Source: Prostheceraeus crozeri (taxonomy: Eukaryota; Platyhelminthes; Polycladida; Euryleptidae). From it: a stretch of 64,000 nt of DNA. Every line of letters starts with the position of its first letter. The first letter of the stretch is position 1. Where the stretch lies: contig CAJQUW010014738.1 in assembly GCA_907163375.1 (NCBI GenBank), positions 1 to 64,000 on the forward strand. The letters run 5' to 3'. Below the pieces are notes generated by a model that saw nothing but the letters and a program-made list of their open reading frames with translations, did no database searches and was not told the origin of the DNA. This document shows, one piece after another, positions 40,598-52,020 of this stretch. Made by a program: the position numbers and the translations under genes.

Positions 40598-42165
40598 CAG
40601 AGTGGTCAAAAAGTTACTATACAGTTGATGTTAAACTAATTATTTGCGTAAACTAATTATAATTTCTCTCATATCTATGGTATTCTCTCTTCTATGGTAT
40701 TGCTATCGATATCTCTGAACTGCGGATTCAAAGTGTTGAGATTATAGATTCATTTTGCGTAGATTGTGCATTTTCCCCTACGATCGATATCTTAAATTTG
40801 CTATCTCGAATGCGCTTTCTTCACCGCGCGCGTTGACTGAGTGCTTTTCATTGAGCGACGTAATTGATTTCTGGCTGTCTGCCTACCTCAACGCAAACCG
40901 AATACGTGTATTGTGTGCAATAATGCCTCGTAAGTTGACGTTAGATGAAAGAAAGTTTGTCTTAAAAATGTATTGGAAGTATGAGAACGCACACAGAGTG
41001 ATCGCTATGTGGAATACTACTTTTTCAACACCTGCTCCTACAAGGTTGACAATTTATCAAATACGCGATAAATTCGAAGAAACAGGGTCAGTGTTTGATG
41101 CTCCACGATCTGGAGGCCCTGTGAGTGTAACAACTGAGGAGAACCAATACCTTGTTGCTCAAGCTTTACAACTAAGTCCCAATAAGTCAACCAGACGTTC
41201 CAGTCTCGAATTAGGAATTCCTCGTGGATCCTTAATCAATATCCTTAAACAACTGAAGATGAAGTCATACATACCACGTCTCCTTCATGGCCTTCTTGAA
41301 GATGACCCTGATCGTCGAATGCAATTTGCGGAACATTTTATCAGCGAAGCGATCGATAATCCTCAAATTTTGAACCAAATCGTTTGGACCGATGAGGCGC
41401 AATTCAAGCTCAATGGACATATCAACAGACACAATTGTCTATTGGACTTCAGAAAACACTCACATCACAATCGAAACCCAGCTAAACCAACCAGGCGTGA
41501 CTGTTTGGGCTGGCATTACATCTTCTGGAATAGTGGGACCTATTTTCTTTGAAGGGACAGTTACTGGTGATGCTTACTTGAATGCCTTGAAAACAGTTGT
41601 CACTCAATTACAACAACGTGATGACTTTCAACAACTTTACTTCCAACAGGATGGAGCCCCCGCTCACTATTCTTTAGCTGTGGGACAGTATCTGGATGAC
41701 GTTTTCCCCGGAAAATGGATTGGGCGCCGTGGTGCCGTGGAATTCCATCCTCGTTCACCAGATCCTACCCCGATGGATTTTTGTGTGTGGGGAATTGTTA
41801 AGGATTCGGTATTTGCTAAACGTCCCAAATCTCTTGGCTGATCTGCGAGAATTCATAACTGAATCGCTCAGTGACATTGGCAGGAATACAGATTTATGTC
41901 GCAAAATTTGTCAGTGTTTTCTCGAGATGTCAAGAATGTGTTGAAGCACAGGGCAAACAGTTTGAGTATTTACATTGATTAGCATTTATTAGAGATCTTT
42001 TTCACTAATATTGCCTTTTAATGTTCGTAGTGGGCTCTGTTTGCGCGAATTATAGGCCCTATTTAGTTTACGCGAATTATACGAGCCCTGTTTACGCAAA
42101 TCATAATTAGTTTACGCGAATAATTAGTTTAACATTAACTGTATAGTAACTTTTTGAACACCCTG
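40598..42165 (+). mobile_element. mariner-type transposon with ~67-bp inverted repeats
   Basis: Left end GTGGTCAAAAAGTTACTATA (within 40598-40665) is matched by inverted GTGTTCAAAAAGTTACTATA at the right end (42100-42165), continuing through TGTTAAACTAATTATT and GCGTAAACTAATTAT. TA lies at 40596-40597 and 42166-42167. The right side has extra TTTACGCGAATTATA-type repeats around 42040-42125. Confidence 0.88.
40923..41944 (+). pseudogene. mariner transposase with two frameshifts
   Basis: True start is ATG 40923 (MPRKLTLDERKFVLKMYWKY), although the frame is open from 40755. An HTH domain and the linker GSVFDAPRSGGPVSV precede catalytic block 1, IVWTDEAQFKLNGH. A shift near 41440 moves to the frame with PGVTVWAGITSSGIVGPIFF, QQDGAPAHYS and RSPDPTPMDFCVWG, and a second shift near 41815 leads to LADLREFITESLSDI and the stop at 41944. 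All three acidic catalytic positions are still recognisable. Confidence 0.9.
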
Positions 42166-42557
42166 TACATTAGCACAAGAGACAGACTACAAGAAAGTTT
42201 AGGCATTTTGTCTTCTGACGCAGGAAGAAGTGCCTCGAGGTCAACACATATAGAAGAAGAACTAGAGTTTGAAGAGCCAAGTCAAAGTAGAGAGCTGTGT
42301 TGTGAAAAGCAGTGCAATAGAGCCACTCAACAAGCTCATATTCCTTAGCAGTAGGCCTATTTGATCAACAGTGACGGTTGCGCATGCGAACCGTAATCGT
42401 GGATGCTAACGAGTGACATGAAATCCATGGAAATTAAGTCAAGTATTCTTACATCGATAGAAGAGTGTATTTGTATCCTTACACCGGTATTGTGTGGCAA
42501 ATGTTGCAGACCGTTAACCCCTTGCACTTTGAAAAACATTAACTTACACACGCAGTT

Positions 42558-42926
42558 TCAAAACCTGCTGTATCTCAAGAAAAGGTTCCAGAATCGATTA
42601 TATAATAATGATAATATATATTTCACCACAAAATCTACACAAGGTGTTATCAAAGTGGGGCGATATAAGAAAGAGGAAATACAGAAGATGATAATAACTT
42701 TTAGTAAGTAGGGAACATTAAAGTTGGAAAGGATGGGTAAAGAAAAAAGTCTCTTCAAATCCTTCTTGAAGCGACAGAAATTAGATTCGTACCTCAATTT
42801 TGCTGGTAGCTTGTTCCACAACGAAGGTCCCATAATTGAAAAAACACCCCGCCTGCTGACCGACTTGGAGATAGGCTGTTGGAAGAGTTTATCTAAGGTA
42901 GACTGCGTGAATAATTTAAATTGCAT
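42558..42926 (-). pseudogene. non-LTR retrotransposon reverse-transcriptase C-terminal fragment
   Basis: The open frame contains SVSRRGVFSIMGPSLWNKLP followed by AKLRYESNFCRFKKDLKRLF. The pattern R-x-F-S-x-x-G-P-x-L-W-N-x-LP then FK-x-x-L-K is typical of the last about 60 residues of CR1/L2/Jockey-type ORF2 proteins. No reverse-transcriptase core is present, so it is a 5'-truncated scrap. Downstream residues are hydrophobic and probably untranslated tail. Confidence 0.55.
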
Positions 42927-42929
42927 ACC

Positions 42930-43660
42930 CGGTACCGGTGCATGGCTCTATCTTAGTGGTACCTTATTCATTCTATGGCAGAAGTAATCGGGTTTAAGTT
43001 GATGTAATACGTGCGTGGAACTCAAAACTCCACTGAAAGATTGAATTGCAATGCAACCAAGTAGGCTGCTGCCTAGCAAGTATTGTAAATATTCTTTGAT
43101 AAGTTTTTATAGTATTTTAAAATATTTGGCAAGCTTTTTTAAGAATTATTTTGTTTTAACTTCGGATTAAAATAAATTTTGCTCCTGATGGACCTATTAC
43201 AAATTGTGAGCGATGACTAAACTGTGATGGCTAAACAAAGTCATTCAGTAGAACTAGGATAAGCTATGCTATAGGCCACCTATATGCCAAGGGCCATATT
43301 TTTAAACTTGAGCAAGTTCTGTTTGTATAGCTAGGAAAATTGAAGCATGATTTTCACAAAGAATAGTTTCACAAATATATACCAGAAAATGTTCATTTAA
43401 TTTTAAGGTTTCTTGAAAAATGTTTATTCCAACACAACTTTCTCATTCTTTGACAGATGCTACGCGCCGACGATTTAGGCTGTCATTTGAAAGGTAATAT
43501 ATCTTCATTGTTGCCGGCTGTGGGCAGGCATCAATGAAATAATACTGCATAGCATTCATGTTCTTGCCGGCTTCTATATTAAGGACCACTGTCTATGTAT
43601 GCAGCCAGAAACATCACAGAATTCTACATCTGCCTGAATCATAGCACGCATTCACTACAA
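42930..43660. other. intergenic stretch, nothing supportable
   Basis: No gene or repeat boundary recognised. Confidence 0.4.
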
Positions 43661-43664
43661 TAGT

Positions 43665-43750
43665 AATCATGCCTAGCTTTTTCAAGCATTAATGATCCTC
43701 ACAGCCTCGGCTGTACGACTCATTGATGCTTTCAAAATCTAGGCATGATT
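43665..43750. repeat. 86-bp hairpin
   Basis: AATCATGCCTAG at 43665 pairs with CTAGGCATGATT ending at 43750, and the inner segments CAAGCATTAATGA/TCATTGATGCTTT also pair, with GGCTGT around the loop. Confidence 0.7.
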
Positions 43751-44690
43751 AATATACTGATATTTGCCATCAAACTTTTGATTATCAGGGGCTGTTTCTC
43801 ATCTCAACAATTTTACAATTGTAAATTCGACAGAGTTTTACAATTGTGTTACAATTTTGCAATTTTTCTGTTTCTCATGCAATTTACAATCATTGTAGCG
43901 TTAAGAGGGGAATCCTACGTACTTCTAAGATATCTTTGGTAAAGCATGACACTCGAATGACGCTGAAAGCTTTCGCAGTTTATCACGTGGTTTTCGACAA
44001 CGAATCAATGCGTGTGCTGGCTGTCACCATGTCTCAACAAATGAACAAACAGCGTTTTATTGGCCGATAGTTAGATACTACTACTATTACTTTCTTCAGT
44101 TTCTTCATTCGGCAAGATGCAGACTGCAGCTTTACTGCAACTGATCAAAGAAAATAAGAACACATTGTATGGATCGTTTACTATAAATATTACAAGAGAA
44201 AACAAGAACATCACATGGAAGGAAATTTATGTCTTTAGTACAGGAATAATTTAATTTACAGGAATGTGGCTAGTACAGGAACAATTTTATTTATCTTGCG
44301 TAAATGATCAATAAGTCATCGGAAAAGCATGCTTTTGCATGAAACTGTCTGTGTAAACTGATATAGCCTCTCCTAAATATTGGTGCATGTAATGCCAATT
44401 GGTATATGGCATAATCTGATCACAGCCTACTCAGGAATGTAAAGTTTTGATCAAAGAAATGCAGGGTGAGTAAAAAGACGCTATTTAAAACTTGTGAAAA
44501 ATCACTTTGAATTGTTATTCTGATTTCTTTCTTAATTTAACTGATTCAATTTCTATGGCTTTGTCTTCTGTTGTATAATATATCTATGCACCAAATTGAT
44601 GCTCGAAGTTCAAAAAATTCAAATTCAAATTCATGTCATCGGACGAATGGTAGTTGAAGTCATTTAGTTCTTTTTTCAAGCCAAGCTATA

Positions 44691-44998
44691 CAATGGAAGG
44701 CGAAACTTGTGGCATGGGCAGTTGCATTCAACAATGTGTCTGAAGCAAGAATTGAAGCTGCAAGGATGAATTACATGAGGAAGACGTATGTCCGCCGACA
44801 GTCCATCGCTGGATGAAGAAATTCCTCACGTATGGGATATCAATAAGCGTGAAGATGGAAGTGGTCGTCTGGTGACGGCTGTAGCTGACGATATTTTCTC
44901 CATCAAAATGATGATTGAAGACGACCCGAACATTTCTACTCGTCGTATTAGTAACACGCTGGAGTTTCTCAAAGTAGCGTCGTTCGTTGTCTTCACAA
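44691..44998 (+). pseudogene. mariner transposase N-terminal remnant
   Basis: One frame gives QWKAKLVAWAVAFNNVSEAR, a second gives CPPTVHRWMKKFLTYG, and a third gives DGSGRLVTAVADDIFSIKMM and DDPNISTRRISNTL. These match the consecutive HTH and linker segments of mariner-type transposases of arthropod type. No catalytic domain follows. A heavily decayed fragment. Confidence 0.6.
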
Positions 44999-45081
44999 GA
45001 AAAATTATCATTCCTGCAAGCCAACCTTCGTCGAGGAACTCTCTGATGACGATCACGACCGACGTCTCAAAGTTTATATAG

Positions 45082-45140
45082 CGACTCACAAATTTATTTT
45101 TGACTATGCTTCTCGTGGTCAATGAGCTTAGGTTATGTCA
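45082..45140 (+). repeat. 60-bp direct repeat, copy 1
   Basis: Contains CTTCTCGTGGTCAATGAGCT and GGTTATGTCAG; copy 2 is at 45729-45791. Confidence 0.65.
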
Positions 45141-45728
45141 GAATTTTCTAATTTAAATTTCAATACTATCTATGCCATTAACAAGATATAAAAAAAGTTT
45201 CATGTACATTAGAACACGATGCCAGCATTGAAACTAGCGCTGAACCTTGGAGATGGACAAGCGCTCATGAATGCTGAGATGGGAGATCCATTGAACAGGC
45301 ATCATCAAACGTCGTGAGACGACGACAAATGGTTATAATTTACCGAATGAGTCTGTTTCTTTGCCTGTGTCATCGATGAGTCACAAAATACCGAAATTTT
45401 GTTTCGATATTGCTATACAAACTTTGTGCTTCTTCATGGTGCACCCTGCAGAATGAAATGACTCAGAAAAAGACATTCACTGCATAAGGTTTGTGGATGG
45501 CGCGACCTGCCAATTCGCAAAATAGCTTTAAAGTTTCGACATTCCGATTCGATTATCCGATTCGGAAATGAAGAGCAGAATGTTTTAGTCCGATTGCCCA
45601 CCTTTGACTATATATACAAATCGCATCATTTGCCGTAAAGGTCGATGCATCCGACAATTCCAGGCTGAGCGAATCCAGTCATGCTTGACAAAATTTATTT
45701 CAGAATTATACTGTAAAGTAAGTGAGCA

Positions 45729-45791
45729 ACGACTCATAAATATATTTCTGACTACGTTTCTCGTGGTCCATGAGCTTACAGGTTATGTCAG
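45729..45791 (+). repeat. 60-bp direct repeat, copy 2
   Basis: Contains TTTCTCGTGGTCCATGAGCT and GGTTATGTCAG, about 85% like copy 1, 650 bp apart. Confidence 0.65.
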
Positions 45792-45851
45792 ATAGGTATT
45801 CATAATGCTCCAGTTGCGTACAGCTGTCGGCTTTGTTTTGACTTTTAGTCA

Positions 45852-46720
45852 TTATCTTATGATTTGCACCACAGTTTTCCGGCGGCCTCCACAAAAGAAG
45901 ATATTTCCATAATTTCCAAGCTCTGCAAATAGTTTAGGGTTCACATCTTTACTTAAGTACTGACGACCCTTTATATCGCAAAAGGGTTTCATTGAAATGT
46001 CATCTTCCATCTTGTCCACGTTGCTAGTGGTAACCTCCACAACATCTTTGTTATCTATAACACCTCTATATTGACTAAAGCCGCAAATCTTTTCTTTAAA
46101 ATATGGTTGAGCAGCTTGACAAAACAACACAAATGGCACCCAACCGCAATTCAAGCTTGCTGTAAATTTTATGTAATGCAGATTTCCGCGGCTATCAGAC
46201 GCCTTCCCATGACGGCAGTATGTAGGCGAGAAGTGATTACCACTGTAGAGGACAAACAATTTTACTGAAAGGAAAGAAAATTCGATAATTTTTACTTGAA
46301 TGCTTTTCCTTAATGAAAATGCAGAATTATGAAATAGTTTACCTGAATCTGAGATTGGGGCGACAAAGTCCTGATGAGGCAGCGACTTACTCTTGGATCC
46401 TTCTATAACTGAATCACTATTTGACGACGCGTGATATCCTGATACACGTTCATAATTATCTACTAGACCTTGCAATTTTTCAATTTTCTCCTGCAAAGCA
46501 TTATTTGCTTGCACGCTGTTTTGCTGAATTTCAGACTTTTCAGTTTCCAACTGAAGCACCTGACTCGTTAGCATCTTCAGCCTGGTTTTCAATTTCAAGT
46601 TCTTGTTGTATTGTTTTACATCATGCAATTTTTGCCAGTTTTTCATTGCCATAAAAGTTGTTTTGAACTGATTTTTCAAATAATTGATTGTTTCGTCCAA
46701 CACAGTCTTCGGAACTACGT
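45852..46720 (-). CDS. exons 3 and 4 of the ubiquitin-fold array gene (coiled coil and C-terminal domain)
   Basis: Exon 3 is 46720-46343, preceded by GAATTTGCAG and followed by a GTAAAC donor. The intron is 78 bp (46342-46265, ending CTTTCAG), and exon 4 is 46264-45852, ending at TAA. The 78-bp intron is a multiple of three and open, so an unspliced reading is also possible. Exon 3 encodes a coiled coil (QVLQLETEKSEIQQNSV, ALQEKIEKLQGLV) and a Ser-rich linker. Exon 4 encodes a Cys/aromatic-rich region (PTYCRHGKASDSRGNLHYI, FCQAAQPYFKEKICGF) that I do not recognise. Exon 3 starts in the phase required by exon 2's donor at 52021. Confidence 0.7.
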
Positions 46721-46724
46721 CTGC

Positions 46725-48240
46725 AAATTCAAATAAGTCAAAATCATGTTTTAGATTACAAATAACATTGAAACTGTGTTTGTATTACTCGTAGCATTCT
46801 GTCCATGCCAACCAAGATTTGCAAATAACATCTGATAGATATTGCATGCAATATAGGGACCTAAACAGTACAAAAGTATGTCAAATCCATTGTCTAGTTT
46901 CTATTCATAAACAAAGACAAGGCGCAAGAAAGAATTTCCTGTCAACTTACTAGTTTTCTCATTGATTTGACATAAGATTGCTGTTGCTGGTAAAATTCAG
47001 GTCACTTACCCACAAAGAAATACATCTTTATAAAGTAATATTTTATTCTACATTTACTCAGGCCTGAACGTGAATCTAAATTCAAGGACTCGTCTACATT
47101 CTCGATTGCGATGCGTCTATTTAATCGCTAGATTCGCGCGAATGCGAAAATACACTCATTCGATATTATGCAATGCCAGGGTTTCGGAGCCAAAGCCGTG
47201 GTAACAGGTCGAAGCCGCAGAAAGCAGAGTGGCTTCGGGCTGAAGTTTTATGTGTATTTGAATTCACTTTGCGATAGCAGGTGATATTTGACAGTGTGGC
47301 TGAAGCGAATGCATGAATGTCATCTTTGTAGACCTCTCAAAATCTGCTAGCCTACGCTGCTATCAATTATAGAAAACCTAGTGTGACTCATCAATCAGAT
47401 TTTAAAGAATAATTCAGACATCCTTAGGACATGTCTCAACCGAACACGCAGCAGTCAGGCAAAACGTTTTGACTAAAGGCATGCACATGCACTCTCGCCT
47501 CAGTTTGATGTACAATAATCTTTATTTAATCTCATTACTGGTTCTCAAACATTCCCCCTTAAAATGCATGGTTTTGTCTACCTCGGCCTATCATGGTTGC
47601 GTTGATCAGCTAATCACTCAATTTTACAACGGAAGATAACAGAAGTTGTTATTTTTCATCTGGTTATGAGGCAATACCATTGTTTCCTAATACTTCTGAA
47701 GAAGTACTGTCGATGTTAAAAGGATTTGGCTCAATTTGGAAATATCCATCAATTACTACACTTGATTGAATATTAGAGGCTTGATAACTCAGTATTTGAA
47801 TCATCTCGTTCAGCGGCAGCACGAGTTTATGCAGAGAACGAGGCTGAAAATTGGACTTTCACAGAATGCAGTGTGGCTGCTATAAATTTGGCTACGAATA
47901 TATCTGCCGATCAATTCTACCCGGTGCCTGTTCTTGTCTGACAGAATCAATGAAATGCACATGAAAATCCAATAAGATTTAAATAAAAGGTGCATGAACA
48001 CATGATGGCATGACCTGGTCATACTCTTCGTCATAATTTATGGCTCTAGACTTAGTACTTCTCACTTAATCAGAGAAAAAACAGACAAATGTCATCAAAC
48101 CGAAATCCTCAGTCTGTTTCCGATTGGATTAACATGCACTTTCTCTCAGCCGTGATCCATATACCTGCATCAATTTTCAAGAAATTTTTGTTAATCAATA
48201 ATACAGCACATTCTACACTACAAGGCAAAGTACTGTCTGT
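46725..48240. other. intron sequence, no gene recognised
   Basis: Left part of the 5.3-kb intron. Only short ORFs, no recognisable repeats. Confidence 0.4.
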
Positions 48241-48270
48241 AGTATACACTGTAAATCGCTCAATACCAAT

Positions 48271-48345
48271 CACATACGAAGGATGCATACCAAAATATTT
48301 TTTGGTATATTTCTGCATTATCGTTATATACATTTGTATGCTTTT
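48271..48345. repeat. imperfect hairpin inside the Tc1 element
   Basis: ACATACGAAGGATGCATACC pairs imperfectly with GTATGCTTTTCGTATGT, with an inner TACCAAAATATTTTTTGGTA stem. It lies just inside the left terminal repeat. Confidence 0.65.
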
Positions 48346-48407
48346 CGTATGTTATTTCAAATGTGGTATGCTTTACATACTAAAGCCATACCAGCTAATT
48401 CTAATAT

Positions 48408-48528
48408 ATTCAAGGGAAAATATATTTCTGCGGATACTATAATGTATTAAAATACAAATAACGCCCGACGGGCGTTATTTGTATTTTAATACATTATAGT
48501 ATCCGCAGAAATATATTTTCCCTTGAAT
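48408..48528. repeat. perfect 121-bp palindrome (60-bp arms)
   Basis: Centred on A48468 within AACGCCCGACGGGCGTT. Both arms read outward through TATTTGTATTTTAATACATT, ATAGTATCCGCAG and ATATTTTCCCTTGAA without a mismatch. AATTCTAATATA occurs on both sides (48398 and 48568). Confidence 0.95.
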
Positions 48529-48712
48529 TACCCACTACCGGATACGAGGAGCATACCCTACCAACCAATTCTAATATATGTCGATTTAAGGCCTTTTGTC
48601 AATAAAGATCACACTAATGTTACTACTGCTTTGTAAGTAGTAAGATAATGACATTTAATAGTCAAACTTACAATACTGAATTCGATTTTAATACATGTAA
48701 GTCTAAGGCATT

Positions 48713-49705
48713 TCATAAGTAATCAATAAGTATTTGACCAAGAACGGCGTCACATACATCTTGGTCTCTGTGCCAGTGGCGAATCAATGAAGCGATTAAA
48801 TCACTTTTTGTTGTTGGTTGATCGATTGATATTTTCTTTTTCAACATCTCCCACAGATTTTCCAACGGATTAAGATCCGGAGAGTTTCCCGGCCACTTCA
48901 GAACCTTCACTTTAAGATCTGCTTGAAGAAATTTTATAACAATTTTGGCCGTATGACAGGGAGCAGAGTCTTGCATAAAAGTGAAACGAGTCAAATGTTC
49001 ACTGCCGTACCAATCAATCACTTGTGGCAAGAGCCGATGTCGTAAAATGTCAATATACTTTTCAGCATTCAGCTTACCATCGATCAAATGCAGTCTACCG
49101 GTTCCTTTACCAGAAATGACACTCCAAACCATGATGGAAGTTGGATGTTTGACCGTTGGTTTCAAGCAGTCTGGATGGAATTCTTCTGATGGTAGACGAC
49201 GAATATACTGGGCTTTGTCGACAAGGATTTGGAATGAGCTTTCATCACTAAAGCCTGTATTCAACCAGTCTTCTATGGACCAGTGCTGATGATCCGGACA
49301 CCATTGCAGCCGTTTAGCTTTCATGGTAGGAGTAAGTTTCGGTTTGCAGCGAGGACGATAAGCAGAATATCCCAAATTAACCAAATATCGCCGGATTGTG
49401 CTGCACCCAACCACAATTCCTGAAGAACTAAGAGAATGTTTAAGTTGAGCACTGGTTATTCTCCTGTCATTTCTCACGTCTTTCACTAAAAGTCTCTTCG
49501 CCCTGTCATTCAGAACCGGTTTTCTCCCGCAAACATTTTTTCGTCGTGACGAGAGGTCATGAACCGCAAAATTGCGCGATATACGGCTAACAGATTGGTG
49601 ACTTACTGAGCACAATCGCGCAGTTTCAGATTGAGTCTTGCCACACCTGAGATAAGTTAGTATTTCTGCCTTCTTGGACTCATTCAGATCTCTTACACGT
49701 CCCAT
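48713..49705 (-). CDS. Tc1-family transposase, full length
   Basis: ATG 49705 starts MGRVRDLNESKKAEILTYLR; the frame is open upstream to a TTG at 49762 but the ATG start fits the family. 330 residues. Two HTH regions (QSETARLCSVSHQSVSRISR; ITSAQLKHSL) are joined by the GRKPV motif. The catalytic residues are in GFSDESSFQ, FMQDSAPCH and NSPDLNPLENLW, about 35 residues between the last two, i.e. DD35E-like. No disruption, so it is potentially active. It lies in sense orientation in the intron of the ubiquitin-fold gene, so its poly(A) signals could affect that transcript. Confidence 0.92.
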   Translation of the reverse strand: MGRVRDLNESKKAEILTYLRCGKTQSETARLCSVSHQSVSRISRNFAVHDLSSRRKNVCGRKPVLNDRAKRLLVKDVRNDRRITSAQLKHSLSSSGIVVGCSTIRRYLVNLGYSAYRPRCKPKLTPTMKAKRLQWCPDHQHWSIEDWLNTGFSDESSFQILVDKAQYIRRLPSEEFHPDCLKPTVKHPTSIMVWSVISGKGTGRLHLIDGKLNAEKYIDILRHRLLPQVIDWYGSEHLTRFTFMQDSAPCHTAKIVIKFLQADLKVKVLKWPGNSPDLNPLENLWEMLKKKISIDQPTTKSDLIASLIRHWHRDQDVCDAVLGQILIDYL

Positions 49706-50009
49706 ATCTCGACGCGACGCTGGTAAAGTGACAGAGAATTGTTGATTTTGTTTGATTTCCAATTTGAATTTGAAAATTTGAACGGCAAGACTGAATCAAC
49801 ATTCTGCATAGTTATCTATCAAAGTGCATCAAGGTGCAATCTTTATTAACTTTAAGCAGTCGCATCAGTAAAGAGAATGGAATGATATCAGGCAACAAGC
49901 ATTTATCTCAGAGAAACGATTATGAGATGCTCATTTTCATTTACTCTATTAATTCGAGCACCTCTGTATGTTTGTATGTAATTTTCGTATCCAGCGATTT
50001 ACAGTGTAG

Positions 50010-51970
50010 AGATTGCCTAACAATATTCATGCTCGTGTGACTTTATGACATTAATTATCCCAATAGAAAATAAATTACCAGTTTAATTTCAGATATAGGC
50101 CTAACGACGGGCGATTTGAACTAAATTTCGTTTAATCTTACTTAATTGGAGCACCTATATTGGACAATCGAATCATACTTTGCAACTAATTCCGCAAAAC
50201 TAATAAAGTACATGTTTAGATTAGAGGAATGGTATTCTCCTCAATATTAGAAAGTCGAAATCTTTGCACCCAGGTGAGAGAAATATAATAATTATGTCAC
50301 TGTTCCGTTCGAGATAATGGCATCATTTGGTTAGATTCTGACTTTTGAAACTGTCTTTCAAATCTCTTGATCCAATTATTTCACTTACATTTGTACAAAC
50401 CTTTTCTAGATAAATGCTCGAATATGGGAATTCGGAATCAAACTGCCCAAAATTGATTGTTTGTGGTGAAAAGGTACAAGAGAGATTTTGCAAGTATTTC
50501 ATGCATTTAAATGGACTGAACTGCCACTCCAAAATAATGAATTCAAAGTCGAGATATTTTTCTGCTAGGCCACTTCGGTATAGACTAATCAACGGGATGG
50601 TTGAGTAGTCGCTCCTAACTGAATGCACTTTAAAATCTAAAAGAGGTAAGTTGCATTAGGAAGTCAAAACAAGTATAATAACGTTAATTTAACAATGTTT
50701 ATTTAACAAGTTTTTCCTTCATTATAATTCATGAACTATTGTCATCACTCATCACCTTTTCATTTGTTATTCATATCATGTCATCATGTTATGAAAATCT
50801 ACGTTTCTGAGCTTTGATATTATTACATTGATATTGATATCGTGCAATTCTGCGAGTGCATGTGTGTGATATTCATATGTATACAGCTTACTTATTTAAT
50901 TGAAACTGAGAAAGTTTGAAATTTAGATACCCTGGCACTTCTATCACAATCAGTCTGCGTAGTATTGTCACTAGCAAATTAGATACCGGTGTTATGATTT
51001 GCCATTTTCCTGTCTTATATATATAAAATGGATTCGTTGTGTAGTTTCCTTCCCTTGCTTTTAAGTAAAAACACAGGATGTGATTAACATTTTCTCATCA
51101 TGTTAGAATTTTCGTAGTATTGTTGTGGTTAATTAACAAAGGGACATATTTTAGCTCATCAGTGAACACATTTTACATTTATTGACGATATACATGAATG
51201 ACTGATATGGTCTGTCGAATTCACAATTGATGCAATTATGGAAGACATCCAAAGATATCTGGCGAGCGGTCATTATCCAGCAAGTTTTAGCAGCAAGTTT
51301 TTGCTTTGTGCTAAGAAATTTAAAAAAATAAGCCGAAGCTGCTGAGAATGACCAAGCAACTTATTGCTCTCCTTCGCCAACAGGTCTTCTCTAGGGATAT
51401 AATGTTGCTGTAATACTGCTAGTAGATAGTCTCCAATGAATCCTTTGATCAAGTCGTTTAGCGAAGAATAGAGAAATAAGTTACTGAGTTATTTTCAGCA
51501 GCGTTGACCTGTTTTTTATGATCTTTACATGAAACAAACAGATGTAGTAAATTTTGCTTTCAGCAATGCCAAGATAACCCAGATAATAATACTTTTATCA
51601 AATATCATGCGCAGATCATACAATGATCTGAATATGCCACGAACGTCTGTTATCAGTCAGATACCATCCTCTAATGACTTTAATAAGACTTTTCTGAGTA
51701 CATACGTGTGCGAGTATGCCCATAAGTATGTGGTCATTTCTAAGTACTTAAAAGTTGATATGGTTTTTCTATATAGTGTGCATATGCTTTATCAGGACGC
51801 TCATACATATCAAGAAAACTTCAGTTCTACTACGTTCGTCATTTTCATCTTGTATTCGAAAGCTTGTGACCTAAGTGATAGAGAAAAGTTACATTTGCAA
51901 AATTTTAATGCAGTTAGCTAGACAATTTGATTGAAGTCTGATTTAAATAAAACAATTTTAATCGATTAAA
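50010..51970. other. intron sequence, no gene recognised
   Basis: Right part of the same intron. The 130-codon ORF at 51529-51921 has no recognisable motif. Confidence 0.4.
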
Positions 51971-52020
51971 TTAAAATTTGATTAAATTTGACTTAAAACT
52001 CGAATTGTGAAACGACTTAC

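Larger units (their letters stand above)
48247..50006 (-). mobile_element. Tc1-type transposon inserted in the host intron
   Basis: CACTGTAAATCGCT at 48247 and its inverse ending at 50006 form the terminal repeats (15 bp exact), flanked by TA at 48245-48246 and 50007-50008. It carries an intact transposase on the same strand as the host gene. At 1760 bp it is slightly long for Tc1 because the region between the transposase stop and the left end holds palindromic sequence. Confidence 0.85.

Noticed and set aside
40755-40922. upstream extension of the mariner transposase ORF
   Set aside because: The family-typical start is ATG 40923; the extension is open by chance within the element leader.
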